From Flavobacteriales bacterium UBA1995 (GTDB lineage: Bacteria; Bacteroidota; Bacteroidia; Flavobacteriales_D; Sanyastnellaceae): a stretch of 17,161 nt of DNA. The notes beneath the pieces were generated by a model. It saw only the letters and a program-made list of their open reading frames with translations. It searched no databases and was not told the DNA's origin. The position numbers and the translations under genes are program-made. Location: NCBI GenBank assembly GCA_002336475.1, contig DDCX01000018.1, positions 1 to 17,161 on the forward strand, read 5' to 3'. Positions 7,745-15,857 of this stretch are shown piece by piece. How positions within the stretch are numbered: the first letter of the stretch is position 1; each line of letters starts with the position of its first letter.

Positions 7745-8239
7745 GTGAAATCCATAGTCCAATCTTTCATCTGCTGGTCCAGCTTATCGGTTGTGGTCTT
7801 GTCCATAGCGTGTCTCGCAATGCATGGCTGTGCGCACCAGCAGCAGGATCCTCTGCCACCTGACTTTGAGGCAGAACGTTTGCGAATACTTCAGCGCATG
7901 GAAAGTCAGGAGATGGCTTGGAACCAGGGGGACCTCAATGGGTTTATGAACGCTTACTGGAAGTCAGACAGTTTGCTGTTTGTGGGCAGCCGGGGCCCTT
8001 CGCGGGGTTGGCAGACCACGCTTGACAACTACAGAAAGGGTTACGCCAGCCCCGAAGAAATGGGGCAATTGACTTTTGGCATAGAAAGTCTAGAGCCCGC
8101 TGGAGCTGATCATGCTTTGATGCTAGGGTCTTGGCAACTGGACCGCTCTGGTGGTTTAGACACCTTGGCGGGATGGTTCAGTCTTGTATGGCAGCGGCTT
8201 GATGGCGATTGGGTCATCATTCGCGACCACAGCAGTTGA
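7745..8239 (+). CDS. NTF2-like (DUF4440/SnoaL-type) probable lipoprotein
   Basis: A 164-residue protein starting at GTG. Residues 1-28 form a signal sequence with a hydrophobic stretch (SVVVLSIACLAM), followed by GCA with C29 as a plausible lipidation site. The -3 and -2 residues (M, H) make the lipobox imperfect. Residues about 47-164 form an NTF2-like domain of the DUF4440 type: AWNQGDLNGFMNAYWKSDSL, then GWQTTLDNYRKGY, and the closing WVIIRDHSS. Such domains are small alpha+beta cones that often bind small molecules. No catalytic role can be assigned. Upstream, 7655-7744 has no clear promoter box, so it may be read through from ychF. Confidence 0.85.
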   Translation: MKSIVQSFICWSSLSVVVLSIACLAMHGCAHQQQDPLPPDFEAERLRILQRMESQEMAWNQGDLNGFMNAYWKSDSLLFVGSRGPSRGWQTTLDNYRKGYASPEEMGQLTFGIESLEPAGADHALMLGSWQLDRSGGLDTLAGWFSLVWQRLDGDWVIIRDHSS

Positions 8240-8253
8240 TGCGACTTTACATG

Positions 8254-8559
8254 TCAAGGCTCCACGAAAACGTAGACGTCTTCTTCGGGCTTGTGCATGT
8301 AGTAGGATTCCCTGGCATAGCGCTCTTTGGCCGCAGGATCCGTTCTGATTTCATCTAGCTGCACGTCGAGCTCTTGAATCAGCTCTTCGGTTTCTGTGAT
8401 TCTCGCTTGAATGTGATTGCGGTCCATCCGCGTGTTGATCATTCGAAACACGTCGACTTCAGCGATGGTGGACATCCAAATCAGGAACAGGCCGAACGCC
8501 AAAGCGTAGCGGTTGCTGTACCTGATTCGGTCCCAGATTTCCCACAGACGGTCTCTCAT
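8254..8559 (-). CDS. DivIC/FtsB-like septum formation initiator
   Basis: A small bitopic division protein of 101 residues. A short cytoplasmic N-terminus is followed by one membrane segment (about 19-36, ALAFGLFLIWMSTIAEV) and a heptad-rich coiled coil (about 45-75). The family's C-terminal block ERYARESYYMHKPEEDVYVF lies at 79-98. FtsB/DivIC proteins form a complex with FtsL and FtsQ/DivIB that activates septal wall synthesis. The ATG shares its A with the last base of the clpC stop codon (TAATG), so translation is probably coupled to clpC. The downstream gap to the convergent gene is only 14 bp and holds no terminator that I can see. Confidence 0.9.
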   Translation of the reverse strand: MRDRLWEIWDRIRYSNRYALAFGLFLIWMSTIAEVDVFRMINTRMDRNHIQARITETEELIQELDVQLDEIRTDPAAKERYARESYYMHKPEEDVYVFVEP

Positions 8560-11198
8560 TAGGAGTTGTCCTCGTTGTCATCAGCTGTTTCAGGCGCAGC
8601 TTCATCTGTTGGGGCGTCTGATTTAGCGCTGCTGTCGGCAGGCTTTTCCGCCTTTTTGCGTGTTTTTTTCTTCGGCGCTTCAGCCTTGATAATGCGGAGG
8701 GCAAGGTCTTCTTGGCCTTCCATGGCATCGCCTTCAATCTTGTCGCCTTCGGTCAGTTGAGCACTGATGATTTCCTCTGCAAGAGGGTCTTCGAGATACT
8801 TCTGCAGTGCCCTGCGCAGTGGACGTGCACCAAACTGTTCGTCATAGCCTTTGTCTACGAGAAAGTCTTTGGCGGCATCGGTGAGGGAGATGCTGTACCC
8901 GAGGGTTTCAATCCTGTTGAACAATTTGCTGAGCTCAAGATCGATGATGCGGTGAATGTCAGCACGCGTCAGGCTGTTGAACACAATGACATCGTCAATC
9001 CGATTCAAAAACTCTGGTGCAAATGCCCTTTTCAGTGCGTTTTGAATCACACCCCTGCGGTCGTGAGACTCTTTGGTTTTCTTGGCGTCTGTAGAGAAGC
9101 CGACACCAGTTCCAAAATCCTGAAGTTGACGGGCTCCAATGTTGGAGGTCATGATGATGATGGTGTTGCGGAAGTCCACACGGCGTCCCATGCTGTCGGT
9201 CAGCTGGCCATCGTCCAATGCCTGCAGCAGGAGGTTGAAAACATCGGGGTGCGCCTTTTCTATTTCATCGAGCAACACGATGGAGTAGGGCTTTCTGCGC
9301 ACCTTTTCTGTGAGTTGTCCGCCTTCTTCATAACCGACATATCCTGGAGGCGCTCCAACCAAACGGCTGACAGCAAACTTTTCCATGTATTCGCTCATGT
9401 CGATGCGAATGAGGGCGTCTTCCGAATCAAACAGGTTCTTGGCCAATTCCTTGGCCAATTGAGTCTTACCGACACCAGTTGGTCCAAGGAAAATGAAAGA
9501 GCCCACAGGTTTGCTGGGATCTTTGAGCCCTGCGCGGTTGCGCTTGATGGCGCGCACAACTTGACGAACGGCATCGGGTTGACCGATAACCTTGTCGCCC
9601 ATGTCGCCCTCCATCCTCGTGAGCTTGCCGCTTTCTTTTTCGGCGATGCGCTGAACGGGGATTCCTGTCATCATCGCGACCACTTCTTCAACGTGGTCTT
9701 CGGTGACGGTCACCCTGTGGGTCTTGGTGTCTTCTTCCCACTTTTGCTTTGCAGCTGTCAGCTTTTCTGAGAGTTGGCGCTCCGAATCGCGGAGTCGGGC
9801 TGCCTCTTCATATTTCTGACTGCGGACAACGCGGTTTTTTTCCTCTTTAACCTGCTCAATTTCCTGCTCAATGTCAATGATTTCCTGGGGGACATTGATG
9901 TTGTTGAGGTGAACACGGCTGCCGACTTCGTCGAGTGCGTCGATGGCCTTGTCAGGCAGGTGACGGTCTGTGATGTACCTCGAGGTCAAGGTCACGCAGC
10001 TCTTTAGGGCCTCATCCGTATATGTGACGGAGTGGTGCTCTTCGTACTTGTCCTTGATGTTGTTGAGGATCTGGATGGTCTCGTCAGTACTAGTTGGCTC
10101 TACCAAAACCTTCTGGAACCTGCGTTCCAAAGCGCCGTCTTTCTCAATGTGTTGGCGGTACTCGTCCAGCGTAGTGGCGCCAATGCATTGAATCTCACCC
10201 CTGGCCAAGGCAGGCTTGAACATGTTTGAAGCGTCCAGTGAGCCACTGGCTCCGCCTGCTCCAACAATCGTGTGAATCTCGTCAATGAAGAGGATGACGT
10301 CCAGGCTCTTTTCGAGCTCGTTCATCACAGCTTTCATGCGTTCCTCGAATTGGCCGCGGTATTTGGTGCCGGCGACCAACGAAGCCACGTCGAGGGTGAC
10401 AATGCGCTTTCCGAAGAGCACGCGAGATACTTTTTTCTCTACAATGCGGATCGCAAGGCCTTCTGCAATCGCACTCTTACCCACACCGGGTTCTCCGATG
10501 AGGATGGGGTTGTTTTTCTTGCGACGGGCGAGCACCTGGCTCACACGTTCAATTTCCTTTTCACGGCCTACAATGGCGTCGAGCTTGCCTTCTTCGGCCA
10601 TGGTCGTGAGATCCCGGCCAAAGTTGTCGAGAACGGGCGTTTTGCTCTTGCTGTCCGTTTTTGAAGCGGCGCCACCTCTGCCGGCATTTCCGCCGCGTGG
10701 TTCGTCTTCGTCGTCGGCCATTCCTGGAAATTCCGCTCTGGGAGATTCTGTGCTTCCGCCATCAGAGAGGATGCTTTCAAATTCCTGTTTGGCTTCGTCG
10801 TAATCGACGTTCAGGGCGAGCAGGGCTTTTGTAGCCACGTTGTTTTCGTCTTTCAAGATGGAGAGCAACAGGTGTTCAGTTCCGATCACAGGGCTTTTGA
10901 AGGTCTTGGCCTCCAAGTAGGTGATCTTGAGAATTTTTTCGGCTTGCTTGACCAAAGGAATATTACCAGGGTTTCCAGTTTGCGCAGTATTGGGCGAAAT
11001 GCTGCCCTCGACCATCTTCCTCAGCCTTGGTAGGTCCACATTGAGTCCTTCGAGGATGCGAATGGCAGTGCCTTCGCCCTCGCGGATGATGCCGAGCAAC
11101 AGGTGCTCCACGCCAATGTAGTTGTGCCCCAGCCGCAGGGCTTCTTCTCGGCTGTAAGTGATGACGTCCTTCACGCGGGGTGAGAATTTAGCGTCCAT
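8559..11198 (-). CDS. clpC: ClpC, AAA+ unfoldase subunit of Clp protease
   Basis: An ATP-driven unfoldase that feeds substrates to ClpP. The 879 residues contain two Clp_N repeats (about 1-145), an acidic and glycine-rich linker (146-186), and the first AAA+ module with Walker A GEPGVGKS (235-242) and Walker B VILFIDE (301-307). A UVR coiled middle segment follows (about 447-480). The second AAA+ module has Walker A GPTGVGKT (572-579) and Walker B IVLLDE (640-645). The tripeptide VGF at 699-701 fits the ClpP-docking loop, marking this as ClpC rather than the disaggregase ClpB. A low-complexity tail (about 838-879) is Lys-rich then acidic. It has its own -7-like box and a GC-rich leader hairpin upstream, and it overlaps the division gene downstream. 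Confidence 0.97.
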   Translation of the reverse strand: MDAKFSPRVKDVITYSREEALRLGHNYIGVEHLLLGIIREGEGTAIRILEGLNVDLPRLRKMVEGSISPNTAQTGNPGNIPLVKQAEKILKITYLEAKTFKSPVIGTEHLLLSILKDENNVATKALLALNVDYDEAKQEFESILSDGGSTESPRAEFPGMADDEDEPRGGNAGRGGAASKTDSKSKTPVLDNFGRDLTTMAEEGKLDAIVGREKEIERVSQVLARRKKNNPILIGEPGVGKSAIAEGLAIRIVEKKVSRVLFGKRIVTLDVASLVAGTKYRGQFEERMKAVMNELEKSLDVILFIDEIHTIVGAGGASGSLDASNMFKPALARGEIQCIGATTLDEYRQHIEKDGALERRFQKVLVEPTSTDETIQILNNIKDKYEEHHSVTYTDEALKSCVTLTSRYITDRHLPDKAIDALDEVGSRVHLNNINVPQEIIDIEQEIEQVKEEKNRVVRSQKYEEAARLRDSERQLSEKLTAAKQKWEEDTKTHRVTVTEDHVEEVVAMMTGIPVQRIAEKESGKLTRMEGDMGDKVIGQPDAVRQVVRAIKRNRAGLKDPSKPVGSFIFLGPTGVGKTQLAKELAKNLFDSEDALIRIDMSEYMEKFAVSRLVGAPPGYVGYEEGGQLTEKVRRKPYSIVLLDEIEKAHPDVFNLLLQALDDGQLTDSMGRRVDFRNTIIIMTSNIGARQLQDFGTGVGFSTDAKKTKESHDRRGVIQNALKRAFAPEFLNRIDDVIVFNSLTRADIHRIIDLELSKLFNRIETLGYSISLTDAAKDFLVDKGYDEQFGARPLRRALQKYLEDPLAEEIISAQLTEGDKIEGDAMEGQEDLALRIIKAEAPKKKTRKKAEKPADSSAKSDAPTDEAAPETADDNEDNS

Positions 11199-11212
11199 GT
11201 TTATTTAGAAAA

Positions 11213-11226
11213 GGGGGGAAGCCCCC
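11213..11226 (-). promoter_or_regulatory. GC hairpin with U tract in the clpC leader (attenuator-like)
   Basis: On the minus strand the sequence reads GGGGG-CTT-CCCCC, then C and TTTTCT, just before the AT-rich bases leading to the clpC ATG at 11198. It looks like a compact intrinsic terminator placed between the predicted promoter (11234-11241) and the start codon. It could attenuate transcription, stabilise the 5' end, or be neutral. The stem is only 5-6 bp with a 3-nt loop. Confidence 0.5.
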
Positions 11227-11233
11227 GAACCAT

Positions 11234-11241
11234 CAAATCTA
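11234..11241 (-). promoter_or_regulatory. -7 box for clpC-divIC
   Basis: Reads TAGATTTG on the minus strand, an exact TAnnTTTG match, ending 35 nt before the clpC ATG. The longer leader compared with other genes here is occupied by the hairpin at 11213-11226. No -33 TTG at standard spacing was found. Confidence 0.55.
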
Positions 11242-11405
11242 TTGTCCCAAAACGGGCACTTTTTTTTGTGAGCGTTGGATTTTCCACAAATGCTCGTGTG
11301 GCTTGTTCAAAATACGGGCCAAAGTCAACATGGCAGCGGGATGTCATCCGGTATTTTCGCGTAACGCTTAATTAGGGCCTCAAGTGGGGCCGAAGCACTG
11401 ACAAC

Positions 11406-13937
11406 ATGGCAGAAGGAGAGAAGATCATCCCGATTTCGATCGAGGACGAGATGAAGTCGGCTTACATCGATTATTCGATGTCGGTCATTGTGTCCCGGGC
11501 ATTGCCGGATGTGCGTGACGGTTTGAAGCCCGTTCACCGCCGCGTTCTGTTCGGAATGCTCGAGTTGGGCGTGATGTCCAACCGGGCGCACAAAAAGTCC
11601 GCGAGAATTGTGGGAGAGGTGTTGGGCAAGTACCACCCTCACGGCGACAGTTCTGTGTATGACACGATGGTGCGTTTGGCCCAGGACTGGTCCATGCGCT
11701 ACCCGATGGTGGACGGACAAGGAAACTTCGGTTCCATTGACGGAGACAATCCAGCGGCCATGCGATACACGGAGGCGCGCCTCCGGAAAATCGCCGAGGA
11801 AATGCTCGCCGATTTGGACAAGGAGACTGTAGACCTGTCCCTCAACTTCGACGACAGCCTGAAGGAGCCGACGGTATTGCCGGCCAAGATTCCGAATCTG
11901 CTCGTGAATGGTGCGTCGGGCATCGCCGTGGGTATGGCTACGAACATGCCGCCCCACAACCTGACGGAGGTGATCAATGGCTGCATCGCCATGATCGAGA
12001 ATCCAGAAATTGGCATCCCAGAGTTGATGACGCACATCCAAGCCCCAGACTTCCCGACCGGAGGTGTGATTTATGGTGTGGAGGGTGTTCGGGACGCCTA
12101 TGAAACAGGCAAGGGAAGGGTCGTTATGCGTGGAAAGGCGCGTTTCGAAGAAACCCGTACCGGAAAGGAGGTGATCATCGTTGAGGAAATTCCTTACCAG
12201 GTCAACAAAGCCGACATGGTGCGCAAGGCGGCTGACCTTGTCAACGAAAAGCGAATTGAGGGCATTTCTGAAATCCGAGACGAGTCAGACCGCAACGGTT
12301 TGCGTGTTGTTTTCGAACTGAAGCGCGACGCGATTCCAAACGTCGTCTTGAACAAACTGTACAAGTACACCCAGCTTCAAACCAGCTTTTCGGTCAACAA
12401 CATCGCGCTGGTGAAGGGGCGTCCGCGGCTTTTGAACCTGCGCGAAATGCTCGTTTACTATATCGAGCACCGCCACGAGATCATTGTTCGCAGGACCCAA
12501 TTTGAGCTGAGGAAAGCTGAGGAGCGGGCCCACATTTTGCAAGGTCTGATCATCGCGATCGACAATTTGGATGAAGTGATCGCTTTGATCCGCGGAAGCC
12601 AGACTCCAGAAGAGGCCCGCGCTGGCTTGATGGAGAAGTTTGAGTTGAGCGAGGTTCAAGCCCGCGCCATCTTGGACATGCGTCTGCAGAAGTTGACGGG
12701 GCTCGAGCGCGACAAGTTGCGTGCTGAGTACGATGAGTTGATGGAGGTGATCGGACGTTTGCAGGCGATTCTTGCGGACAAGGCGCTTCGGATGGGCATC
12801 ATCAAGGACGAGCTGGAAGAGATGAAGGAGCGTTTCGGCGATGAACGCCGGTCTCGCATCGAATTCAGCAGTGCGGAGTTGAGCATCGAAGACATGATCC
12901 CGGATGAGCAGGTGGTCATTACCATCAGCCATGCGGGATACATCAAGCGCACGCGTCTTGCCGAATACAAAGAGCAGTCGCGTGGTGGGGTGGGCTCTAA
13001 AGGAGCTGTGACCCGCGACGCTGACTTTATCGAGGAGATTTTTTCAGCCACAAACCACAATTGGCTGCTCATTTTCACTCAAAAAGGACGTTGTTTCTGG
13101 ATGCGGATTTTCGAGGTGCCTGAGGGCTCTCGCACATCGAAAGGCCGGGCCATTCAGAACCTGATGAACATCGAGTCTGATGATAAAGTCATGGCCTATA
13201 TCCCGGTGCTTGACATCAAGGACCCTGAGTATGTCAATGCCCACAATGTGGTGATGTGTACCAAAAAGGGGGTGATCAAAAAGACCACTTTGGAGGCGTA
13301 CTCACGTCCGCGAACCAATGGCATCAATGCCATCACCATCAAAGAGGGCGATGAGCTGCTGCAGGCGAAGTTGACCGATGGAAACAACGAAATCCTGATG
13401 GGCCTTCGGTCCGGAAAGGCCATTCGTTTCCCAGAAGAGAAGGTGCGTGCTGTAGGAAGGACCGCGCAGGGTGTGAAAGGGGTGACTTTGGCAGGACCTG
13501 AAGACGAGGTCGTGGGAATGGTGATTGTGGTGGACGGTTCCAAGGATGTTTTGGTGGTGAGCCAAAATGGATACGGGAAGCGCTCAGCTGTTGAGGATTA
13601 CAGGATTACCAACAGGGGGGGTAAAGGCGTCAAAACGCTGAGTGTTACCGAGAAAACAGGAGAGTTGGTGGCCATTTTGGGGGTTACCGATGAGGATGAC
13701 CTCATGGTGATCAACAAAAGCGGCATCACGATCCGCACAGGCGCCGATGAACTGCGTACCATGGGCCGCGCCACACAGGGTGTGCGCCTGATCAACTTGC
13801 GAAAGAACGATTCGATTGCCGCAGTGTGTCGCACTCCGAAATCGGATGAGGAAGAACCGCAGGGTGAAGTTGAAGGAGAAGAAGGCTCCCCAGAGGGTGG
13901 TGAGGCTCCAACTGAAGATGCCGCACCAGAAGAATAA
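11406..13937 (+). CDS. gyrA: DNA gyrase subunit A
   Basis: The breakage-reunion subunit of gyrase, which introduces negative supercoils together with GyrB (not in this window). The product is 843 residues. Y121 in [10 protein letters not shown] is the active-site tyrosine. The quinolone-determining region [10 protein letters not shown] keeps Ser and Asp at the positions equivalent to E. coli S83 and D87 (S82 and D86 here), the sensitive-type residues. The C-terminal beta-pinwheel (about 500-805) carries the GyrA box as QSRGGVG (524-530), and a second box-like TNRGGKG occurs at 735-741. The last 35 residues are strongly acidic. The upstream gap (11242-11405) includes an 8-T tract at 11260-11267 and a near -7 box TATTTTCG (11352-11359), but no convincing promoter. 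Loss of the canonical QRRGGKG is normal variation in this phylum as far as I recall. Confidence 0.97.
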   Translation: MAEGEKIIPISIEDEMKSAYIDYSMSVIVSRALPDVRDGLKPVHRRVLFGMLELGVMSNRAHKKSARIVGEVLGKYHPHGDSSVYDTMVRLAQDWSMRYPMVDGQGNFGSIDGDNPAAMRYTEARLRKIAEEMLADLDKETVDLSLNFDDSLKEPTVLPAKIPNLLVNGASGIAVGMATNMPPHNLTEVINGCIAMIENPEIGIPELMTHIQAPDFPTGGVIYGVEGVRDAYETGKGRVVMRGKARFEETRTGKEVIIVEEIPYQVNKADMVRKAADLVNEKRIEGISEIRDESDRNGLRVVFELKRDAIPNVVLNKLYKYTQLQTSFSVNNIALVKGRPRLLNLREMLVYYIEHRHEIIVRRTQFELRKAEERAHILQGLIIAIDNLDEVIALIRGSQTPEEARAGLMEKFELSEVQARAILDMRLQKLTGLERDKLRAEYDELMEVIGRLQAILADKALRMGIIKDELEEMKERFGDERRSRIEFSSAELSIEDMIPDEQVVITISHAGYIKRTRLAEYKEQSRGGVGSKGAVTRDADFIEEIFSATNHNWLLIFTQKGRCFWMRIFEVPEGSRTSKGRAIQNLMNIESDDKVMAYIPVLDIKDPEYVNAHNVVMCTKKGVIKKTTLEAYSRPRTNGINAITIKEGDELLQAKLTDGNNEILMGLRSGKAIRFPEEKVRAVGRTAQGVKGVTLAGPEDEVVGMVIVVDGSKDVLVVSQNGYGKRSAVEDYRITNRGGKGVKTLSVTEKTGELVAILGVTDEDDLMVINKSGITIRTGADELRTMGRATQGVRLINLRKNDSIAAVCRTPKSDEEEPQGEVEGEEGSPEGGEAPTEDAAPEE

Positions 13938-13980
13938 GACCGATTTATGAGGCGGCAGAAAAGTCTGGCACGGGATGTGC

Positions 13981-13988
13981 TAGTTTTG
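13981..13988 (+). promoter_or_regulatory. -7 box for the TPR gene
   Basis: TAGTTTTG matches TAnnTTTG exactly and ends 21 nt before the ATG at 14010, the same spacing as at ychF. It indicates a promoter of its own in the 72-bp gap after gyrA and argues against the upstream in-frame ATG at 13947. No clear -33 element is visible. Confidence 0.55.
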
Positions 13989-14009
13989 TCGTCGATTCAA
14001 GCTGATTAC

Positions 14010-15164
14010 ATGCTGTATACCAAGCAAACCTTGGCCTTATTGGCCTTAATGCCCTTAGCGCTGTTCGCCCAAAAAGATGTGGTGAGCGCCTACAATGCCA
14101 ACCAGGACGGGGACTACCTCAAGGCTGCCGAGTTCATCGACAAGGCCATTGAAGACCCAAAAGCCAACGTCAAGGAAAAGACCTGGCGTTATCGGGCGAA
14201 CATCTATACCAACCTCGCTGCGGACAGCACGTTGTACACGCAGGTTCCAGATGCCCTTGAAAAGGCGGCTGAGAGCCTGATCAAGGCCGACGAGCTCGAT
14301 GTTAAGCAACGCTACACCTCAGAGCGCCAGGCAGATGTTGCGCGCGGTGCTTCCATCGCTGGAAATGCTGGGATCACCTACTTCAATGCTGGTGTGTATG
14401 GCAGGGCAGGAGAGTTGTTTGTGACGGCTGCTGAAATGACACAGATGCTCGGGGCGGTGGACACCATGGCCATATTCAACAGCGCACTCTGTTTCGAGAA
14501 GGCCAGCCTGACCGACCGTGCCATTGAGCAATACATGATGTGTGGAGCTTATGGTTATCAGGTACCTGAAGTGTTTTTGTTTGTAGCCAACATTCACAAG
14601 ATGCAAGGGGATACGGCAAAGGCTCTGACCACCCTCCAGAATGCACGCGGGGACTTTCCCCGGGAGCAGGCTCTGATCATCGAGGAATTGAACATCTACC
14701 TGGTGGCCGGAGAATTCGAGCGTGCTAAGGACAACCTGATGCTCGCTGCTGAGCAAGACCCCACCAACGAGATTCTCTGGTTCAGCCTAGGAAGTGTTTA
14801 CGACAATTTGGGCATGCAGGACGAAGCTGTAGAGGCCTACAGTAAGAGCTTGGGGATCAAGCCTGACTATTTCGATGCCAACTACAACTTGGGCGCTCTG
14901 TATTTCAACAAAGCCGTGCAAATGGTCAATGACGCCAATGACATGTGGAAGCCCCGCATGAGCAAGGAAGAATCGACCAAGCAAAGTGACATGGAAGCTG
15001 GCGGTAAGGCGATGTTCTCCACGGCGTTGCCATTCCTCGAAAAGGCGCTTGACGTTGATCCGAACGACCGTGAAACCTTGCGTTCACTCCGCGACATTTA
15101 TGCGCGTGTTGGTATGGATGATAAGATGCTAGAGGTTTCGGCCAAGCTCAAGTCCATGGAATAA
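14010..15164 (+). CDS. Exported tetratricopeptide-repeat protein
   Basis: A 384-residue protein. Residues 1-20 are a signal peptide (TLALLALMPLALFAQ, cleavage near 20/21). The rest is mostly alpha-helical with TPR-like helix pairs. The clearest unit is WFSLGSVYDNLGMQDEAVEAYSKSLGIKPDY, split over 257-287, followed by NYNLGALYFNKA. Weaker repeats lie near 22-50, 117-145, 152-178, 186-212 and 350-380. TPRs are protein-protein scaffolds, so a periplasmic adaptor role is plausible, but the partner is unknown. I chose the ATG at 14010 because it opens the signal peptide and sits correctly behind the box at 13981-13988. A TPR gene after gyrA is, from memory, a recurring order in Bacteroidota. A strong terminator follows at 15185. 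Confidence 0.9.
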   Translation: MLYTKQTLALLALMPLALFAQKDVVSAYNANQDGDYLKAAEFIDKAIEDPKANVKEKTWRYRANIYTNLAADSTLYTQVPDALEKAAESLIKADELDVKQRYTSERQADVARGASIAGNAGITYFNAGVYGRAGELFVTAAEMTQMLGAVDTMAIFNSALCFEKASLTDRAIEQYMMCGAYGYQVPEVFLFVANIHKMQGDTAKALTTLQNARGDFPREQALIIEELNIYLVAGEFERAKDNLMLAAEQDPTNEILWFSLGSVYDNLGMQDEAVEAYSKSLGIKPDYFDANYNLGALYFNKAVQMVNDANDMWKPRMSKEESTKQSDMEAGGKAMFSTALPFLEKALDVDPNDRETLRSLRDIYARVGMDDKMLEVSAKLKSME

Positions 15165-15184
15165 GGCTCAAAACATACATTGTT

Positions 15185-15213
15185 GTAGAGGGGCTTCGGT
15201 CCCTCTACTTTTT
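15185..15213 (+). terminator. Rho-independent terminator of the TPR gene
   Basis: Stem GTAGAGGGG-C / G-TCCCTCTAC closed by a TTCG tetraloop (one G-U pair), followed directly by five T. It starts 20 bp after the TPR stop codon. It is a strong textbook hairpin, so transcription from gyrA/TPR should end here. Confidence 0.93.
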
Positions 15214-15216
15214 CCA

Positions 15217-15237
15217 TCCTATTTTACATAATGTAAA
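15217..15237. repeat. Left copy of 21-bp repeat with palindrome TTTACATAATGTAAA
   Basis: A 15-bp palindrome (7-1-7) preceded by six bases (TCCTAT) that are also identical in the second copy at 15777-15797. The sequence continues rightward so that CATAATGTAAATTAT (15227-15241) matches the centre of the E. coli dif site (CATAATGTATATTAT) at 14 of 15 positions. The outer arms do not match well. It may be an operator for a dimeric regulator, a Xer-type recombination site, or a dispersed repeat. Confidence 0.75.
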
Positions 15238-15776
15238 TTATCATTCAATAGGGGCTAAAAAGCTGAATTCAGTGTTTCCGGGCATTTTGGCCATTTTGAA
15301 GCTGCTGATAACGTTTCAAGCTCTGAGGCTTGCAGATATCGCATTGCGATTTATTTCCTTGGTCCAATGGCTTCGCGTTGAGCAAATCCATGGCTACGGC
15401 TAAAATGCATCCCTGGGTGTATGAATCAGCTGGTATGAATCACGCAGGTGTTTTTTCGCGTATTCGTGGGCTCTATGGAGTCTGGTCCAGAATTCGCCAA
15501 AGTCTTGAGTGCTGATGACCCTGTTTTGATGCGGCGTGCTGTCCAATTGAATGGCTCAAAAAGTCAAGTTGGCATGTGTATGCAGCATGCCAAAGCGCTT
15601 TAGGGGATCTCATTACCGCTGTATACACCGTGTATGGATCATCTCGTTTGTTTTTACACCGATGCAGTCACACGTTATGGTTTTGCAGGCAGTGAGCTTC
15701 AAGACGCACGATGTAGGCCCCTTCTCTGATGGGTATAGAGGCATGTGGGGTGCACAGGGACACGCAGTCTTCTTTC
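15238..15776. other. Orphan non-coding region between the two repeats
   Basis: No convincing gene. The short frames at 15330-15515 and 15551-15796 (+) have no recognisable domains or signal peptide, and the second one ends inside the repeat. Visible structure: CAAGC/GCTTG (15317-15332), ATCGCA-T-TGCGAT (15338-15350), a tandem pair of GTATGAATCA (15419-15428 and 15433-15442), an 8-bp stem TTGGCATG/CATGCCAA with a 9-nt loop (15569-15593), and ATACAC-C-GTGTAT (15623-15635). This could be a structured RNA, a decayed gene or a miniature element. The sequence does not decide between them. Confidence 0.5.
15569..15593. repeat. Inverted repeat, 8-bp arms and 9-nt loop
   Basis: TTGGCATG and CATGCCAA are perfectly complementary around TGTATGCAG. 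There is no T tract behind it, so it is not an intrinsic terminator. It is the longest of the hairpins inside the orphan region. Confidence 0.7.
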
Positions 15777-15797
15777 TCCTATTTTACATAATGTAAA
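15777..15797. repeat. Right copy of 21-bp repeat with palindrome TTTACATAATGTAAA
   Basis: Identical over 21 bases to 15217-15237, in the same orientation and exactly 560 bp away. The flanks differ: this copy continues GGTTGGG rather than TTATCAT, so it lacks the right half of the dif-like match seen in the left copy. It lies 14 bp before the terminator hairpin at 15811. Confidence 0.75.
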
Positions 15798-15810
15798 GGT
15801 TGGGCAACAA

Positions 15811-15838
15811 AAAAGCCGGTCCATTTGGACCGGCTTTT
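15811..15838 (-). terminator. Bidirectional rho-independent terminator
   Basis: A 12-bp perfect stem AAAAGCCGGTCC / GGACCGGCTTTT around the loop ATTT. On the minus strand it is followed by further T residues, so it terminates the secreted-protein gene ending at 15858. The A and T ends let it also stop + strand transcripts leaving the orphan region. Confidence 0.93.
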
Positions 15839-15857
15839 CAATGTTGTATGCAAAGAA

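Noticed and set aside
8712..9770. Long 352-residue + strand frame opposite clpC
   Set aside because: Lies entirely antisense to strongly conserved clpC codons and shows no domain; it is a by-product of codon bias.
11260..11267. Eight-T tract upstream of gyrA as a terminator
   Set aside because: No hairpin directly precedes it on the + strand; more likely an AT-rich spacer.
11325..12041. 238-residue - strand frame over the gyrA start
   Set aside because: Antisense to conserved gyrA sequence, His/Arg-rich shadow composition, no domain.
13524..13640. Second GyrA-box-like TNRGGKG as evidence of a ParC/GyrA fusion or duplication
   Set aside because: It sits at a regular blade position of a single pinwheel, as in many GyrA proteins, and overall length is normal.
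15551..15796. 81-residue + strand frame as a small gene
   Set aside because: No recognisable domain, composition unlike its neighbours, no promoter box, and its end is formed by the repeat sequence.
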